Below are positions 44,493 through 54,737 of a DNA stretch of 64,000 nucleotides, one piece after another. Below the pieces are notes generated by a model that worked only from the letters and a program-made list of their open reading frames with translations, had not been told where the DNA came from and did not search any database. A program made the position numbers and the translations under genes. Origin of the DNA: Herminiimonas sp. KBW02 (lineage in GTDB: Bacteria > Pseudomonadota > Gammaproteobacteria > Burkholderiales > Burkholderiaceae_D); contig NZ_QAJP01000005.1 of assembly GCF_003852535.1 (NCBI RefSeq), forward strand, positions 206,403 through 270,402. Direction: 5' to 3'. Position 1 is the first letter of the stretch. Each line of letters opens with the position of its first letter.

Positions 44493-45113
44493 TTACTTCT
44501 TGTCGTCAGCTGCTGGAGCCGCTGCGGCAGCAGCTTCTGCTTCGACTTTACCGGCAGGAACCGAAGCGGTAGCGATAGTCGGGTTGTCTTCACCACCGTG
44601 GATCACTGCAGCAACGCCTTTAGGCAATTTGATGTCAGCCAGATGGATCGAGTGACCAACTTCCAGCTTAGCCAGGTCAACTTCAACGAATTCTGGCAGT
44701 GCGCCTGGCAAGCAGGTGATGTCCAGTTCGGTAGCAACGTGGCTGATGATGCCGCCGTGCAGTTTAACTGCTGGCGATGTTTCTGCATTGATGAAGTGCA
44801 GAGGCACTTTTACGTGGATCTTTTGTTTAGCATCGACGCGTTGGAAGTCAGCGTGCAAAACGAGTTGTTTGTATGCGTGGACTTGGAAGTCGCGCAACAG
44901 AACTTGTTCTACTTTGCCATCTACTTCCAGGTCGAGGATCGACGAGTGGAAAGCTTCTTTTTTCAATGCATGGTACAGAGCATTGTGGTCGAGCGAGATA
45001 TTTACTGGTGCTGCGGTACCGCCGTAGACGATACCAGGGGTCAGGCCTGCATTGCGCTGGCGGCGGCTCGCTCCGGTCCCCAGATCTTTGCGTGCAAATG
45101 CGATTACTTTCAT
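44493..45113 (-). CDS. rplY: 50S ribosomal protein L25 / general stress protein Ctc
   Basis: A 206-residue L25 of the long Ctc type: an N-terminal 5S rRNA-binding domain (about residues 1-92; [29 protein letters not shown]) plus a C-terminal TL5-like domain ([46 protein letters not shown]). It ends in an Ala-rich tail ([15 protein letters not shown]). It lies between prs and pth, the conserved setting. A leader of 162 bases separates it from prs, with an 8-bp dyad (45157-45164 and 45173-45180) that could take part in control. Confidence 0.95.
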   Translation of the reverse strand: MKVIAFARKDLGTGASRRQRNAGLTPGIVYGGTAAPVNISLDHNALYHALKKEAFHSSILDLEVDGKVEQVLLRDFQVHAYKQLVLHADFQRVDAKQKIHVKVPLHFINAETSPAVKLHGGIISHVATELDITCLPGALPEFVEVDLAKLEVGHSIHLADIKLPKGVAAVIHGGEDNPTIATASVPAGKVEAEAAAAAAPAADDKK

Positions 45114-45275
45114 GGTGAAACTCCAAATATGCAGGATGACAAATCATCTTGCGGTTAAATCCCCCGCGACCAGGGGATTTTAAAAGCGGGCAGTGAACCT
45201 GCCCCGGTTTCGGATATCAGCATGAAACGCAACGCTGACATCCAGCCTGTGTCTTGCGACACAGCTTAAACGTTC

Positions 45276-46226
45276 TTAGTCGGCAAACATCGACATCACG
45301 GAATCACCGGTGCTGATGCGCTTGAAGGTTTCTGCCAGTAATTCAGCGCAGGACAGCACGCGAATTTTTGGGCAGGCACGAGCAGCTTCTGTCAGCGGGA
45401 TGGTGTCGGTGACGACCAGTTCATCCAGCGGCGAGGTCGTGATGCGCTCAATCGCAGGGCCGGACAGAACCGGGTGCGTACAGTAAGCGATAACTTTCTT
45501 CGCGCCGCGTTCTTTCAATACTTCTGCTGCCTTGGTCAAGGTGCCTGCGGTGTCGACCATGTCATCCATGATCACGCAGTTGCGGCCTTCGACTTCGCCG
45601 ATGATGTTCATCACTTCGGAAACGTTCGCTTTAGGGCGGCGTTTGTCGATGATGGCCAGATCGCAGTTCAGGCGTTTTGCCAGGGCGCGGGCGCGAACTA
45701 CGCCGCCGACGTCCGGGGAAACAACCAGCAGGTCTTCATGATTCTTGGTAACCAGGTCACGCAACAGGATAGGCGATGCGTAAATGTTATCAACCGGGAT
45801 GTCGAAGAAGCCCTGGATTTGATCAGCGTGCAGATCCATGATCAGTACGCGTTCAACACCAGCTTCCTGCAACATATTGGCGACGACCTTGGCCGAAATC
45901 GCAACACGCGCCGAGCGTGGGCGGCGATCCTGGCGTGCATAACCGTAGTACGGGATGGCGGCGGTGATACGGCCAGCCGATGCACGTTTCAGGGCGTCTA
46001 CCATCAACATGATTTCCATCAGGTTGTCATTGGTCGGCGCGCAGGTCGATTGCAATACAAATACGTCTTTGCCGCGTACGTTCTCGTTGATTTCAACAAC
46101 GATTTCGCCATCGGAAAATTTGGAAACAACAGCTTTGCCGAGCGGGAGGCCGAGTTGCTTGGCAACGCCCAAAGCCAGATCCGGATTCGCGTTACCGGTA
46201 AAAACCATTAGGTTTTCGAGTGCCAT
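45276..46226 (-). CDS. prs: Ribose-phosphate pyrophosphokinase
   Basis: A 316-residue enzyme that makes PRPP from ribose 5-phosphate and ATP for nucleotide, His, Trp and NAD synthesis. Landmarks are [20 protein letters not shown], the ATP flexible-loop region [39 protein letters not shown], and the PRPP loop [20 protein letters not shown]. Length is standard. A perfect 7-bp hairpin (45247-45253 with 45258-45264) with a GCAA loop on the transcript lies just past the stop, without a T-run. Confidence 0.97.
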   Translation of the reverse strand: MALENLMVFTGNANPDLALGVAKQLGLPLGKAVVSKFSDGEIVVEINENVRGKDVFVLQSTCAPTNDNLMEIMLMVDALKRASAGRITAAIPYYGYARQDRRPRSARVAISAKVVANMLQEAGVERVLIMDLHADQIQGFFDIPVDNIYASPILLRDLVTKNHEDLLVVSPDVGGVVRARALAKRLNCDLAIIDKRRPKANVSEVMNIIGEVEGRNCVIMDDMVDTAGTLTKAAEVLKERGAKKVIAYCTHPVLSGPAIERITTSPLDELVVTDTIPLTEAARACPKIRVLSCAELLAETFKRISTGDSVMSMFAD

Positions 46227-46331
46227 GGAAATCTCTGCTTGCAGTCGTTAGAAAGGTGGAAAGCCGCCAAAACTCGACAATGGTGTCTTGTGTTGGCGGC
46301 TTGCTTGTATGTCACTTGCTCTTGAATGTAA

Positions 46332-46408
46332 TGGCAGGGGAAGAAGGATTCGAACCTTCGAATGCTGGAATCAAAATCCAGTGCCTTAACCAACTTGGCG
46401 ATTCCCCT
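46332..46408 (-). tRNA. tRNA-Gln (anticodon UUG)
   Basis: Cloverleaf on the minus strand. The acceptor stem is AGGGGAA (46408-46402) with TTCCCCT. The anticodon arm CTGGATTTTGATTCCAG has loop TTTTGAT and anticodon TTG. The T arm carries GGTTCGAATCC. The 3' CCA is encoded (46334-46332). It sits between ispE and prs, a conserved betaproteobacterial position. Confidence 0.96.
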
Positions 46409-46478
46409 ACGCAACCTTGTGTTTGCCGTTGCATCTTCGCTATCAAAGCGGCGGATGCTGCGTCAAACTAATCTGGTG

Positions 46479-47348
46479 TCACGACTGCTGCAAATAAGCG
46501 AGCGGATGATGCTTGATCGCTTTGGCTTTCCAGGCTTTCCAGTGTGTCGGTACTGTTGCCAGTACTGCATCAGCTTGCTGTTCTTGCTCAAACGGGCAAA
46601 ACACACAAGCGCCGGATCCTGTCATTCTTGCATCTCCGTATTGTCTCAGCCATTTGATGGCTTCGGCAACAGGTGGAAACAATTTTTCAGCCACGACTTG
46701 CAGGTCGTTTTTACCGAAGCAATCCTGAGCTCCGGAAAAGTCCGATATTTTGACGGGTTTCGTATCCCGCGTCAACTCACTTGATGAAAATATCTGCTGA
46801 GTTGGTACAGAAACCCCGGGTTCGATGACAACAAACCAGCGATCCGGCGTTTCCAGCGCGACCAAAGCCTCGCCTATACCCTCGGCAAACGCGTTTTGGC
46901 CGAAGATAAAAAACGGGACGTCGGCTCCCAGTTGCAGGCCCAGAGCCATTAATTCTGCGCGTGTCAGGCCGACTTGCCACAGATGATTGAGTGCCAGCAG
47001 CGTGGTGGCTGCATCGGACGAGCCGCCGCCGAGTCCGCCACCCATGGGCAGGTTTTTTTCGACAGCGATATCTGCGCCAAAAGTTTTATTCAGATTTCTC
47101 TCTGCTGCGACCGTTTGCAATAATTTCGCTGCACGTACGACCAGATCGCTTTCTTCAGGCACGCCGGCGAGTTCGGTGCTGCGCCTGATTTGAGCATCAT
47201 CTCGCGTCGCGAAGTGCAGTACATCGCCGCGATCTATTAATTGGAATGCGGTTTGCAGCAAATGGTAACCATCTGCGCGTCGTCCGGTGACGTGCAGGAA
47301 CAGGTTCAGTTTTGCCGGCGCCGGGCAGTTGTTGAGTGTGAGCGTCAT
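46479..47348 (-). CDS. ispE: 4-diphosphocytidyl-2-C-methyl-D-erythritol kinase
   Basis: A 289-residue GHMP kinase that phosphorylates CDP-methylerythritol in the non-mevalonate isoprenoid pathway. The N-terminal motif is [32 protein letters not shown]. The ATP loop is [21 protein letters not shown] near residues 95-115. The third motif is [13 protein letters not shown] near the C-terminus. It follows lolB by 20 bases and precedes tRNA-Gln. Confidence 0.96.
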   Translation of the reverse strand: MTLTLNNCPAPAKLNLFLHVTGRRADGYHLLQTAFQLIDRGDVLHFATRDDAQIRRSTELAGVPEESDLVVRAAKLLQTVAAERNLNKTFGADIAVEKNLPMGGGLGGGSSDAATTLLALNHLWQVGLTRAELMALGLQLGADVPFFIFGQNAFAEGIGEALVALETPDRWFVVIEPGVSVPTQQIFSSSELTRDTKPVKISDFSGAQDCFGKNDLQVVAEKLFPPVAEAIKWLRQYGDARMTGSGACVFCPFEQEQQADAVLATVPTHWKAWKAKAIKHHPLAYLQQS

Positions 47349-47368
47349 GGAGTGTTGCTTGCTATGGG

Positions 47369-47989
47369 TCAGGGAGTTTGCCAGCTATCGAGCACGATGC
47401 GTATCGCAACCTTGCCCGCCTGCTCGGTCTGGCGCTCCAGGTCTATGCGTTTGGGACGTTCTTGTGCTGGTGTTTGCTGATTGCTTTCCCAGGTCGGGTA
47501 CTGGATATTCCAGCCGTCGCGGGTGGTGACTTTGTTGTTGTTTGCTGTTGCCATGAATTCCTTGTTGCTGCTGCCGTTGGCAAAGCCTTGCAGCCAGCTA
47601 CGCAAGCCGGAAACCGGCAGCGGCCATCCCAGTGTTTGCTTCACCAGCAGGTCGACATCAGCAGCGCTGCGTGGTGCCTGTCCGGACTGGATCAGCGTTG
47701 CGTTATCAGGTGTCACTTCTATGGTCGCCAATATTTGTCCGAGCGGCGACAGGATGGCGATAGAACTGCGATCCTTGTTTTGTTTCCAGGTGAAACTGCC
47801 GTGTATCGCTTCATCCTTATCGTCTTTTTGATATTGCACCGACAAGCGACCTGCCAGCGTAATCGCTTCCTGATACTTGCGCGCGGCGCTGGCTTGCTCA
47901 TTGGCAGTTTCAGTTTGCGGTGCAATGCTGGCGCAAGCGCCTAGCAAGGCGGTGGACAGGATGAGGATAGCGGTCAGTTTACGCGGCAT
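47369..47989 (-). CDS. lolB: Outer-membrane lipoprotein LolB
   Basis: A 206-residue lipoprotein that receives lipoproteins from LolA and inserts them into the outer membrane. The lipobox is LLGAC (C19), preceded by [14 protein letters not shown]. The LolB domain shows [39 protein letters not shown]-like ([18 protein letters not shown]) and [16 protein letters not shown]. Start: ATG at 47989, chosen to place the lipobox correctly; a GTG at 48013 has GAGG only three bases away. It forms a pair with ispE. Confidence 0.93.
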   Translation of the reverse strand: MPRKLTAILILSTALLGACASIAPQTETANEQASAARKYQEAITLAGRLSVQYQKDDKDEAIHGSFTWKQNKDRSSIAILSPLGQILATIEVTPDNATLIQSGQAPRSAADVDLLVKQTLGWPLPVSGLRSWLQGFANGSSNKEFMATANNNKVTTRDGWNIQYPTWESNQQTPAQERPKRIDLERQTEQAGKVAIRIVLDSWQTP

Positions 47990-48093
47990 AGGCAATGTTT
48001 TGTACGTGATCACCAGCCTCAGTGCAGGCTGGTGTGTGAACTACGAATGGGCGATGCAAACGCACCGATTGTAGACGAGCCGGGGATGGCAGG

Positions 48094-48163
48094 GCTTGCA
48101 AGTTATGGTTGCAAGCTACAGTTGATGGATTACACGGTTGGACAGCGCGGGCTGTCCAACCGT
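48094..48163. other. Two tandem perfect hairpins between TPR gene and lolB
   Basis: The first stem is GCTTGCAA (48094-48101) with TTGCAAGC (48109-48116). The second is 13 bp, 48134-48146 with 48151-48163, around a 4-nt loop. The second begins six bases past the TPR gene stop. Neither has a T-run. They may cap or partly terminate the TPR transcript before lolB. Confidence 0.45.
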
Positions 48164-48168
48164 TCACA

Positions 48169-49977
48169 TCATAATTGCGCGCGCAGACGTGCCAGCGTGC
48201 TTTTCAATAAATCACTCTGTGGATCTTTCTGGCTGGCATCGCGCCACAGTTTTTGCGCATCGGCTTTCTGCCCTTTGACCCAGAGTACTTCGCCGAGATG
48301 CACGCCGATCTCTACGTCAGGGCGTATCGCATAAGCGCGGCGCAGATATTGTTCTGCTTCCTGCAGGCGACCCAGGCGGAATTGTACCCAGCCCATGCTG
48401 TCCATAATGAATGGATCTTCCGGTGCGATCTTCAGCGCTTTTTCGATCAGTGCCAATGCTTCCTGCAAATGGATATTGCGATCAGCAAAGGAATAGCCGA
48501 GTGCGTTATAAGCGTGCTGATTGTCCGGCGCGAGGCGGATAATCTTGCGCAGCGCGGTTTCCATCACATCCATTTTGTTGGCTTTTTCAGCCAGCATCGC
48601 GTAGTCGTACAGCAGGCCGGTATCATCCGGGTAACGCTTCAAGCCATTGCTGAGTACCGTCATTGCTTCCGGTACGCGGTTGGCGTCGCGCAGCAATTGT
48701 GCATCGGCGACGATGACCTGGATTTGCTCACGCTGACCTTGTGGCTTCAGGTGGCTGAGCAGATTGCGTGCGCCATTCAGGTCGCCGCCGATTGCCATTA
48801 ACTGCGCGCTTCTGATTTGTGCTGCCATGTAGGCTGGACCGGGTTCGACTTGAGCCAGCCATTTCAGTGCGGTCGGGTAATCCTTTCTGTCCTCCGCAAT
48901 CTGCGACATGATCAGCAGGGCTTGTACCGGATCGCGGTTTTCGTCGGGATTGTCTTCCAGCGCCTGCAAGTAAGCGCCCAGATATTTTTCTGCAGCAGGA
49001 ATGTCATTGGTCTGGGCCCCGAGTATGCCCATTGCATACAGGATGGTCAGATCTTTCGGGTCCTCCTTCAGCAGCCGTTCGAATTGTTCACGCGCCTGAT
49101 CGTATTGTTTGTCATCAATCAGGATTTTTGCGTAAGCGACGCGCACTTCGCGGGATTTTGGGTTGGCTTTCAGGAAGTCGGCCAGGATTTGCAGCGCTTG
49201 CCCGCGCTCCCGTGTCGATTGCGCCACCATCAGCACGGCAAGTTCCAGATCCGGTTTGATTTTCAAGGCAATTTGCGCCTCGCTGTTGGCGCGCACGATG
49301 TCATTCTTGATGAAAGCACTTTGCGCCAGTGCAAGGTGCGTTTCGACCAGATCCTGATACGGAGTAGTCACTTCTTCCAGCAGTGCAAAAGCGGCAGCTT
49401 TATCCTTGGTATTGGCCAGCAGGCGTTGTATTTGCAGGATCAGCAAGCCGCGTCCTTGTGGCGTCGCCTGACGCAGGCGTTCGATAAAAATCGGGCGTGC
49501 TTCCTTCAGGTTGTCGCCAAGTACGATCAGGCCGAGATAAAACTGATTGGCTTCATCCGAACTTGGTGCGAGGTCATGCCACAGACGTACCGCGGACAAG
49601 GCTTCGCTGACCTGTTTCGCATTCAGCGCGATTTCTGCCGCCCGTCGCGCCAGACGCGGGTCGCGGGTTTCCTGTGCCGCAACCAGATTGGAAACATAAG
49701 CCAGCTGCCAGTCACCGCGCTGATAAGCCAGTTCGGCGCGCAATAATTTATACAGCAGCGGTGCCGTAAGTTGTACTGAGGGCAGGGATTCATCGGTTTT
49801 GCCGGGGGCTGCTTTTTTGCTGCTGGCAGGTTTGGCCGGAACCGGAGTCGGGCTTTCCTGAGTCGCAGCAGCGGAGGTATCGGACACCTGCGGTTGGGCC
49901 TGTATGTAGCCAGCAGCCGTTAACAGGGTAGACAGCGTTACAATGACGAGGGCATTTTTCAATTGAAGTCCATGCAA
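48169..49977 (-). CDS. Exported TPR-repeat protein
   Basis: A 602-residue exported protein with many tetratricopeptide repeats. It has a signal peptide (about residues 1-27, ending YIQAQ). An Ala/Pro/Lys-rich linker (residues 28-65) follows, then helical repeats to the end. Clear TPR units are AYAKILIDDKQYDQAREQFERLLKEDPKDLTILYAMG and ALGYSFADRNIHLQEALALIEKALKIAPEDPFIMDSMGWVQ. The last of them is followed by YLRRAYAIRPDVEIGVHLGEVLW. It probably acts as a periplasmic or outer-membrane scaffold. The position upstream of lolB is common in betaproteobacteria, but the partner is unknown. Confidence 0.85.
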   Translation of the reverse strand: MHGLQLKNALVIVTLSTLLTAAGYIQAQPQVSDTSAAATQESPTPVPAKPASSKKAAPGKTDESLPSVQLTAPLLYKLLRAELAYQRGDWQLAYVSNLVAAQETRDPRLARRAAEIALNAKQVSEALSAVRLWHDLAPSSDEANQFYLGLIVLGDNLKEARPIFIERLRQATPQGRGLLILQIQRLLANTKDKAAAFALLEEVTTPYQDLVETHLALAQSAFIKNDIVRANSEAQIALKIKPDLELAVLMVAQSTRERGQALQILADFLKANPKSREVRVAYAKILIDDKQYDQAREQFERLLKEDPKDLTILYAMGILGAQTNDIPAAEKYLGAYLQALEDNPDENRDPVQALLIMSQIAEDRKDYPTALKWLAQVEPGPAYMAAQIRSAQLMAIGGDLNGARNLLSHLKPQGQREQIQVIVADAQLLRDANRVPEAMTVLSNGLKRYPDDTGLLYDYAMLAEKANKMDVMETALRKIIRLAPDNQHAYNALGYSFADRNIHLQEALALIEKALKIAPEDPFIMDSMGWVQFRLGRLQEAEQYLRRAYAIRPDVEIGVHLGEVLWVKGQKADAQKLWRDASQKDPQSDLLKSTLARLRAQL

Positions 49978-50066
49978 ATCGAGCGAGGTTTTATTCTACG
50001 CTCAACCGCCCGGCAATGCGCTACCTTGGTAGCATCGTTTAAATCATCCCGGAAATCGCAGTTCCC

Positions 50067-50888
50067 ATGCCTGAATTACCTGAAGTCGAAGTAACCCGTC
50101 GCGGTGTAGCGCCCCATCTGGAAGGGCAAGTCGTCACTGGCGTGACCTTGCGCCATACCGGTTTGCGCTGGCCTTTTCCTGCCGGCCTGGCGCAGACGCT
50201 GGTCGGGCATACCGTACGCAGTACCGGGCGGCGCGGCAAATATCTGCTGATCAATTTTGATCATGGCACGCTGATCATACATTTGGGTATGTCCGGACAT
50301 TTGCGTATCCTGCCTTCGGATGTGCTGCCGAAGAAGCATGATCACTTTGACCTGCAAACCGGAAGTCAGTTATTGCGCCTGAGTGATCCACGCCGTTTTG
50401 GCGCGGTGCTGTGGCATGCTGCGGAAGACGGCTCGGTAGAAAACCATTTGTTGTTACGCACGCTGGGTGTAGAGCCGCTGGAAGCCGCATTCAGTGCGCA
50501 ATGGTTGTATCAGCAAACACGCAAGCGCAGCTCGGCGATCAAGCAAGTGTTGCTGGCGGGCGACATTGTCGTTGGCGTCGGTAATATCTATGCGTCGGAG
50601 AGTTTGTTTCAGGCACGTATCAATCCGAAGACGCCAGCGCATCGCATCGGGCTGGCACGCTATGAGCGGCTGGCAGAGGCGATACGCCAAATACTGGCGG
50701 CGGCGATAGAGCAGGGCGGCAGCACCCTGAAAGACTTTATAGGTGTTAACGGTCAGTCCGGATACTTCCAGCAGAATTACTTTACCTATGCGCGCGCAGG
50801 TGAACCTTGCCGTATTTGCAAGACGCCGATACGCCAGATCATACAGGGTCAGCGTTCGACCTTTTACTGTCCAAATTGTCAAAAGTAG
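50067..50888 (+). CDS. mutM: Formamidopyrimidine-DNA glycosylase
   Basis: A 273-residue base-excision repair enzyme that removes 8-oxoguanine and FaPy lesions and cuts the backbone. The N-terminal catalytic Pro and Glu are in [16 protein letters not shown]. The helix-two-turn-helix region has [28 protein letters not shown]. The C-terminal zinc finger is [25 protein letters not shown]. Divergent from the TPR gene. With mutY 2 kb downstream, it forms the 8-oxoguanine defence pair. Confidence 0.97.
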   Translation: MPELPEVEVTRRGVAPHLEGQVVTGVTLRHTGLRWPFPAGLAQTLVGHTVRSTGRRGKYLLINFDHGTLIIHLGMSGHLRILPSDVLPKKHDHFDLQTGSQLLRLSDPRRFGAVLWHAAEDGSVENHLLLRTLGVEPLEAAFSAQWLYQQTRKRSSAIKQVLLAGDIVVGVGNIYASESLFQARINPKTPAHRIGLARYERLAEAIRQILAAAIEQGGSTLKDFIGVNGQSGYFQQNYFTYARAGEPCRICKTPIRQIIQGQRSTFYCPNCQK

Positions 50889-50946
50889 GCAGCGGTGCTA
50901 GTGTCGCTCTGGGATGCAGGGTTTAAACCGAACAAAAGAGGCTTAC

Positions 50947-52887
50947 GTGAGTAATCTGGTGCAAAAGTTTCAGGAGTACAGCAGCTGGCGCAATGACGTC
51001 AAACTTGCGCTGGAGCGTTATCGCGAGTGCCTGAGCGCCGGCGATCTGGCCGATGCCGCCAGCGATCAGCGCTTCCTGCAAACACTGGCGCGCCTGAATG
51101 AAGATAAATTATCGATCGCCTTCGTCGCTGAGTTTTCGCGTGGCAAATCGGAATTGATCAATGCGATCTTCTTTGCAGATTATGGTCAGCGTATTTTGCC
51201 GACGTCGGCTGGTCGTACTACCATGTGTCCGACCGAATTGATGTATGACGAAACTTTCCCGCCGTCGATACGTCTGCTGCCGATAGAAACACGCGCAGAA
51301 GCGCAATCAACCAGCGATTTCAAATCACAGAGTCAGGTATGGACCGTGTTGCCGCTGGATACTTCATCCGCAGACGGCATGCTGGAAGCCTTCAAGCAAG
51401 TCAGTCTGACCAAGCGTGTGCCGATGGAAGAAGCTGCGCGGTACGGGCTTTATGATGAAACCGATCTCGATATGGTCCTCGCAGTGGATGAGGACGGCAT
51501 GGTTGAGGTGTCGCAATGGCGGCATGCCATCGTCAACTTCCCGCATCCTTTATTGCAGCAAGGTTTGGTGATCATCGATACGCCGGGTCTGAATGCAATC
51601 GGCACTGAGCCTGAGCTGACGCTGAACCTGATCCCGAATGCGCATGCGGTGCTATTCATCCTGGCAGCCGATACTGGCGTGACCAAGAGCGATATCGATA
51701 TCTGGCGCAACCACATAGGTGGTACCGGTGCGGGACGCATGGTCGTGCTGAATAAAATAGACAGCATGTGGGATGAATTGCGTAGCCCCGCCGAAGTTGA
51801 ACAGCAAATCCGCAAGCAGCACGCAAGCGTGGCGCAAACGCTGGACTTGCCGGAGCGACAGGTATTCCCGGTATCGGCGCAAAAAGGTCTGGTCGGCAAA
51901 ATCAATCGCGATGCACCGCTGTTGGCGAAAAGTCGTTTGCCTGCATTGGAAAGTGCATTGTCCAGCGAATTATTACCGGCCAAGCAAGACATCATCCGTA
52001 CCCAGTTGATGGCAGAAGTGAATGAACTCACTTCCGCCAAACAGGCCTTGCTGTCATCGCGCGTACGCAATGTCGTCGAACAATTGATAGAACTCAAAAG
52101 TCTGCGCGGCAAGAATCAAACGATTCTGCAGCACATGATGAAGCGCATCGATATGGAAAAGACAGAGTTCGATGGCAGCCTGTTCAAGCTGCAGGCAACG
52201 CGCTCGGTCTTCGCCCGCCTGTCGACAGAAGTGTTTACTCATCTTGGCATGGGCGTCCTGAAGGACAACATCAACAAGACGCGTGATGCGATGGAGCGCA
52301 GCAAGTTTTCTTCCGGCCTGCGCCAGGCGGTAAAGGAATTCTTCGCTGAAGCGCTGGACAATCTCGAGCTGTCCTCGACCAAGACCGATGAGATCGGTGA
52401 AATGATGTCCGTTATGTACCGCAAATTTTCTACCGAACATGGCCTGGCATTGTCGACGCCTATGCCATTCTCGCTGGATAAGTACACCAAGGAAATCGTG
52501 ATGATAGAACAGCTGTACCACAAGCAATTTGGTGCAGCGACCATCCTGACTACGCCGCAGGTCGTGTTGATGCAGAAGTTCTTTGATTCGATTGCTTCAC
52601 GTGTCAAGCAAAGTTTCCTGCAAGCCAATCGCGATGTCGAAGCCTGGCTGAAAGTGGTGATGGCGCCGCTCGAAGCACAGATAGGTGAACACAAGGTACA
52701 ACTCAAGCGTCGCAAGAAGTCGATAGAAAAAATCCATTTGGCGACGGACAGCCTGGAAGAAAAAGTGCTCGCTTTTGAACAAATGCAATTTGAGCTGGAT
52801 ACCCAGCGCGCCTTGTTGACGCGCCTGGAAAATGAATTGAAGACTGCGATCATGGCGCAGCTGGATTCCTATAAAGCGGCGGCCTGA
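50947..52887 (+). CDS. Dynamin-like GTPase
   Basis: A 646-residue large GTPase of the bacterial dynamin family. The G1 loop is AEFSRGKSELINAIF near residues 57-71, the G2 threonine is in SAGRTTMCPTEL, the G3 motif is IIDTPGLNAIG and the G4 motif is VLNKID. The C-terminal 300 residues are helical and include coiled-coil-like stretches (LEEKVLAFEQMQFELDTQRALLTRLENELK). No transmembrane span is visible, so membrane contact would be peripheral. Start: a GTG at 50947, with GAGG five bases upstream, is better supported than the ATG at 50914. It lies between mutM and mutY and is seven bases from mutY, so it shares its transcript. The role is unknown; membrane remodelling is inferred from family. Confidence 0.85.
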   Translation: MSNLVQKFQEYSSWRNDVKLALERYRECLSAGDLADAASDQRFLQTLARLNEDKLSIAFVAEFSRGKSELINAIFFADYGQRILPTSAGRTTMCPTELMYDETFPPSIRLLPIETRAEAQSTSDFKSQSQVWTVLPLDTSSADGMLEAFKQVSLTKRVPMEEAARYGLYDETDLDMVLAVDEDGMVEVSQWRHAIVNFPHPLLQQGLVIIDTPGLNAIGTEPELTLNLIPNAHAVLFILAADTGVTKSDIDIWRNHIGGTGAGRMVVLNKIDSMWDELRSPAEVEQQIRKQHASVAQTLDLPERQVFPVSAQKGLVGKINRDAPLLAKSRLPALESALSSELLPAKQDIIRTQLMAEVNELTSAKQALLSSRVRNVVEQLIELKSLRGKNQTILQHMMKRIDMEKTEFDGSLFKLQATRSVFARLSTEVFTHLGMGVLKDNINKTRDAMERSKFSSGLRQAVKEFFAEALDNLELSSTKTDEIGEMMSVMYRKFSTEHGLALSTPMPFSLDKYTKEIVMIEQLYHKQFGAATILTTPQVVLMQKFFDSIASRVKQSFLQANRDVEAWLKVVMAPLEAQIGEHKVQLKRRKKSIEKIHLATDSLEEKVLAFEQMQFELDTQRALLTRLENELKTAIMAQLDSYKAAA

Positions 52888-52893
52888 ATTTAG

Positions 52894-54048
52894 ATGAAAC
52901 GTGTAGTCAGTGACACCCGTAGCAAGGCAGCTCCTTCCGCTAAATCCTCCAAGGCTGATGCTCCGGCATTAGCCGACCCATCCTTCTCCGCTGATGTGAT
53001 CGCCTGGCAAAAGCAGCATGGACGCCATGCCTTGCCGTGGCAAAACACGCGTGATGCATATCGCGTCTGGCTTTCGGAAATCATGTTGCAGCAGACTCAG
53101 GTTGCTGCAGTGATTCCGTACTACCTGCGCTTCCTCGACACTTTCCCGACCGTCGCGTCATTGGCGGCGGCTCCATCGGAAGAAGTGATGGCGCACTGGA
53201 GCGGACTTGGCTATTACTCGCGCGCACGGAACCTGCATAAATGCGCGCAGACGATAGTCGCCCGGTACGACGGTGTATTCCCGAGTGATCCGGATTTATT
53301 GGAGCAATTGCCCGGCATCGGTCGTTCTACCGCCGCTGCCATCTCTGCGTTTTCGTACGGCACCCGCGCCGCCATCCTCGACGGCAACGTCAAACGTGTT
53401 TTTGCACGCGTGTTCGGAGTAGAGCGCTATCCCGGCGAAAAGGTGGTCGAAAATGAGCTGTGGTTGCGTGCGGTTGCCTTGCTGCCTGAGAGCGGTGTGG
53501 AAGCCTATACACAAGGTTTGATGGATCTGGGGGCGACGTTGTGCACCCGCAATCGTCCTTCCTGCCAGCGTTGTCCGCTGGCGCATCGCTGTGTTGCTTA
53601 TGCGACCGGCCGTACCAATGAGCTGCCGGTACGCAAGCCGAAAAAAGCAGTGCCGGAAAAACAAACGACCATGCTGCTCATCGTTGATAAGGACGAAGTG
53701 TTGCTGGAACAGCGTCCTGACAAAGGTATCTGGGGTGGTTTGTTATCGTTGCCGGAGATCACAGTTGCCGCCGATGACGCCGGATTCGAGACTGCGCTGG
53801 CGCAGGCGGTGGCACGCTTTGGCGTCGCCGCAGAGCAGGAAGAGTTGCCGATGTTTACGCATGTATTCACGCATTTCAAACTGCATATCACGCCGTATCA
53901 CATCGCTTTGAAACAGCGCCTGCAGCGTGCCGGGGAAGATGCGTACGGCTGGTATCCAATCGCAAGGATGGCTGATGCGCCTTTGCCTGCGCCCGTCAAA
54001 AAATTATTGCTGGCGGTATTTCGTGCACCGGATTTGCTGACGCACTAG
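52894..54048 (+). CDS. mutY: Adenine DNA glycosylase
   Basis: A 384-residue repair enzyme that removes adenine mispaired with 8-oxoguanine. A short basic N-terminal extension (residues 1-25) precedes the catalytic domain with WLSEIMLQQTQVAAVIPYYLRFL, the helix-hairpin-helix LLEQLPGIGRSTAAAISAF with the catalytic Asp in LDGNVKRVFAR, and the 4Fe-4S loop CTRNRPSCQRCPLAHRC. The C-terminal NUDIX-like 8-oxoG recognition domain starts near residue 255 (TTMLLIVDKDEVLLEQRPDKGIWGGLLSLPE). It lies seven bases after the dynamin gene. Confidence 0.96.
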   Translation: MKRVVSDTRSKAAPSAKSSKADAPALADPSFSADVIAWQKQHGRHALPWQNTRDAYRVWLSEIMLQQTQVAAVIPYYLRFLDTFPTVASLAAAPSEEVMAHWSGLGYYSRARNLHKCAQTIVARYDGVFPSDPDLLEQLPGIGRSTAAAISAFSYGTRAAILDGNVKRVFARVFGVERYPGEKVVENELWLRAVALLPESGVEAYTQGLMDLGATLCTRNRPSCQRCPLAHRCVAYATGRTNELPVRKPKKAVPEKQTTMLLIVDKDEVLLEQRPDKGIWGGLLSLPEITVAADDAGFETALAQAVARFGVAAEQEELPMFTHVFTHFKLHITPYHIALKQRLQRAGEDAYGWYPIARMADAPLPAPVKKLLLAVFRAPDLLTH

Positions 54049-54059
54049 CTCCGGTCGTT

Positions 54060-54686
54060 TCAGATAATTTCGTGCTGCTGCAGGTATTGCTGGATGATGG
54101 TCAGGCGGGTTTGTGCATCATCGACTTCCAGCAATTTTTGCCTGGCTTTCAATGGTATGGGCAGGATTTCACACCAGCGGTTGGCCACCCAGCCGGCATC
54201 GTCCAGATGCAGGGTTTCAGTAAACGGACTTTCAAATTCAGCGCCTATTTCGGCACGTCCTTTGGTATTGATGTCGTGTATCACCAGCCCGAGCGTGTTG
54301 GCGCAACCTTCATGTTCCTTCGTCAGATTGCTGGGCCCGCCGTGTCCCAGGATTTGTACGCGTGCTTCCAGATGCTGATCCTTGTGCACACGTGTTTCCA
54401 GAATGCGGAAACGTGTACCGCCTTCCGTGCGTAGCAAGAGCACGCCGAGTTGCGGTGCATCCCAGTCGACAATATGTGCCATGCAACCGACATCTTCCGG
54501 TTCTGCGGCGACGCCGATTTCCTGTCCCGATTTGATCAGGACCACACCGAACGGCAATTCGCGCTTCATGCAATCGCGCACCATGTCGATATAGCGCGTT
54601 TCAAAAACCTTAAGGGGAAGTATGCCGCCCGGGAATAGCACGGTATTGAGGGGGAAGAGCGGAAGCCAGTATTCGTTTGCAGGCAT
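54060..54686 (-). CDS. LON N-terminal (substrate-binding) domain protein
   Basis: A 208-residue stand-alone LON N-terminal domain, without the ATPase or protease parts of Lon. It starts with WLPLFPLNTVLFPGGILPLKVFETRYIDMVRDC and shows FGVVLIKSGQEIG, TRFRILET and a C-terminal helical part (IPLKARQKLLEVDDAQTRLTIIQQYLQQ). Proteins of this type are thought to bind unfolded or specific proteins; function is not defined. It converges with mutY (12 bases between stops) and is 50 bases downstream of rapZ on the same strand. Confidence 0.88.
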   Translation of the reverse strand: MPANEYWLPLFPLNTVLFPGGILPLKVFETRYIDMVRDCMKRELPFGVVLIKSGQEIGVAAEPEDVGCMAHIVDWDAPQLGVLLLRTEGGTRFRILETRVHKDQHLEARVQILGHGGPSNLTKEHEGCANTLGLVIHDINTKGRAEIGAEFESPFTETLHLDDAGWVANRWCEILPIPLKARQKLLEVDDAQTRLTIIQQYLQQHEII

Positions 54687-54737
54687 GGGTAATGGGTGTT
54701 CGGTGTAGAGGCTGAGACCGCTTGGACAGAAATATGT

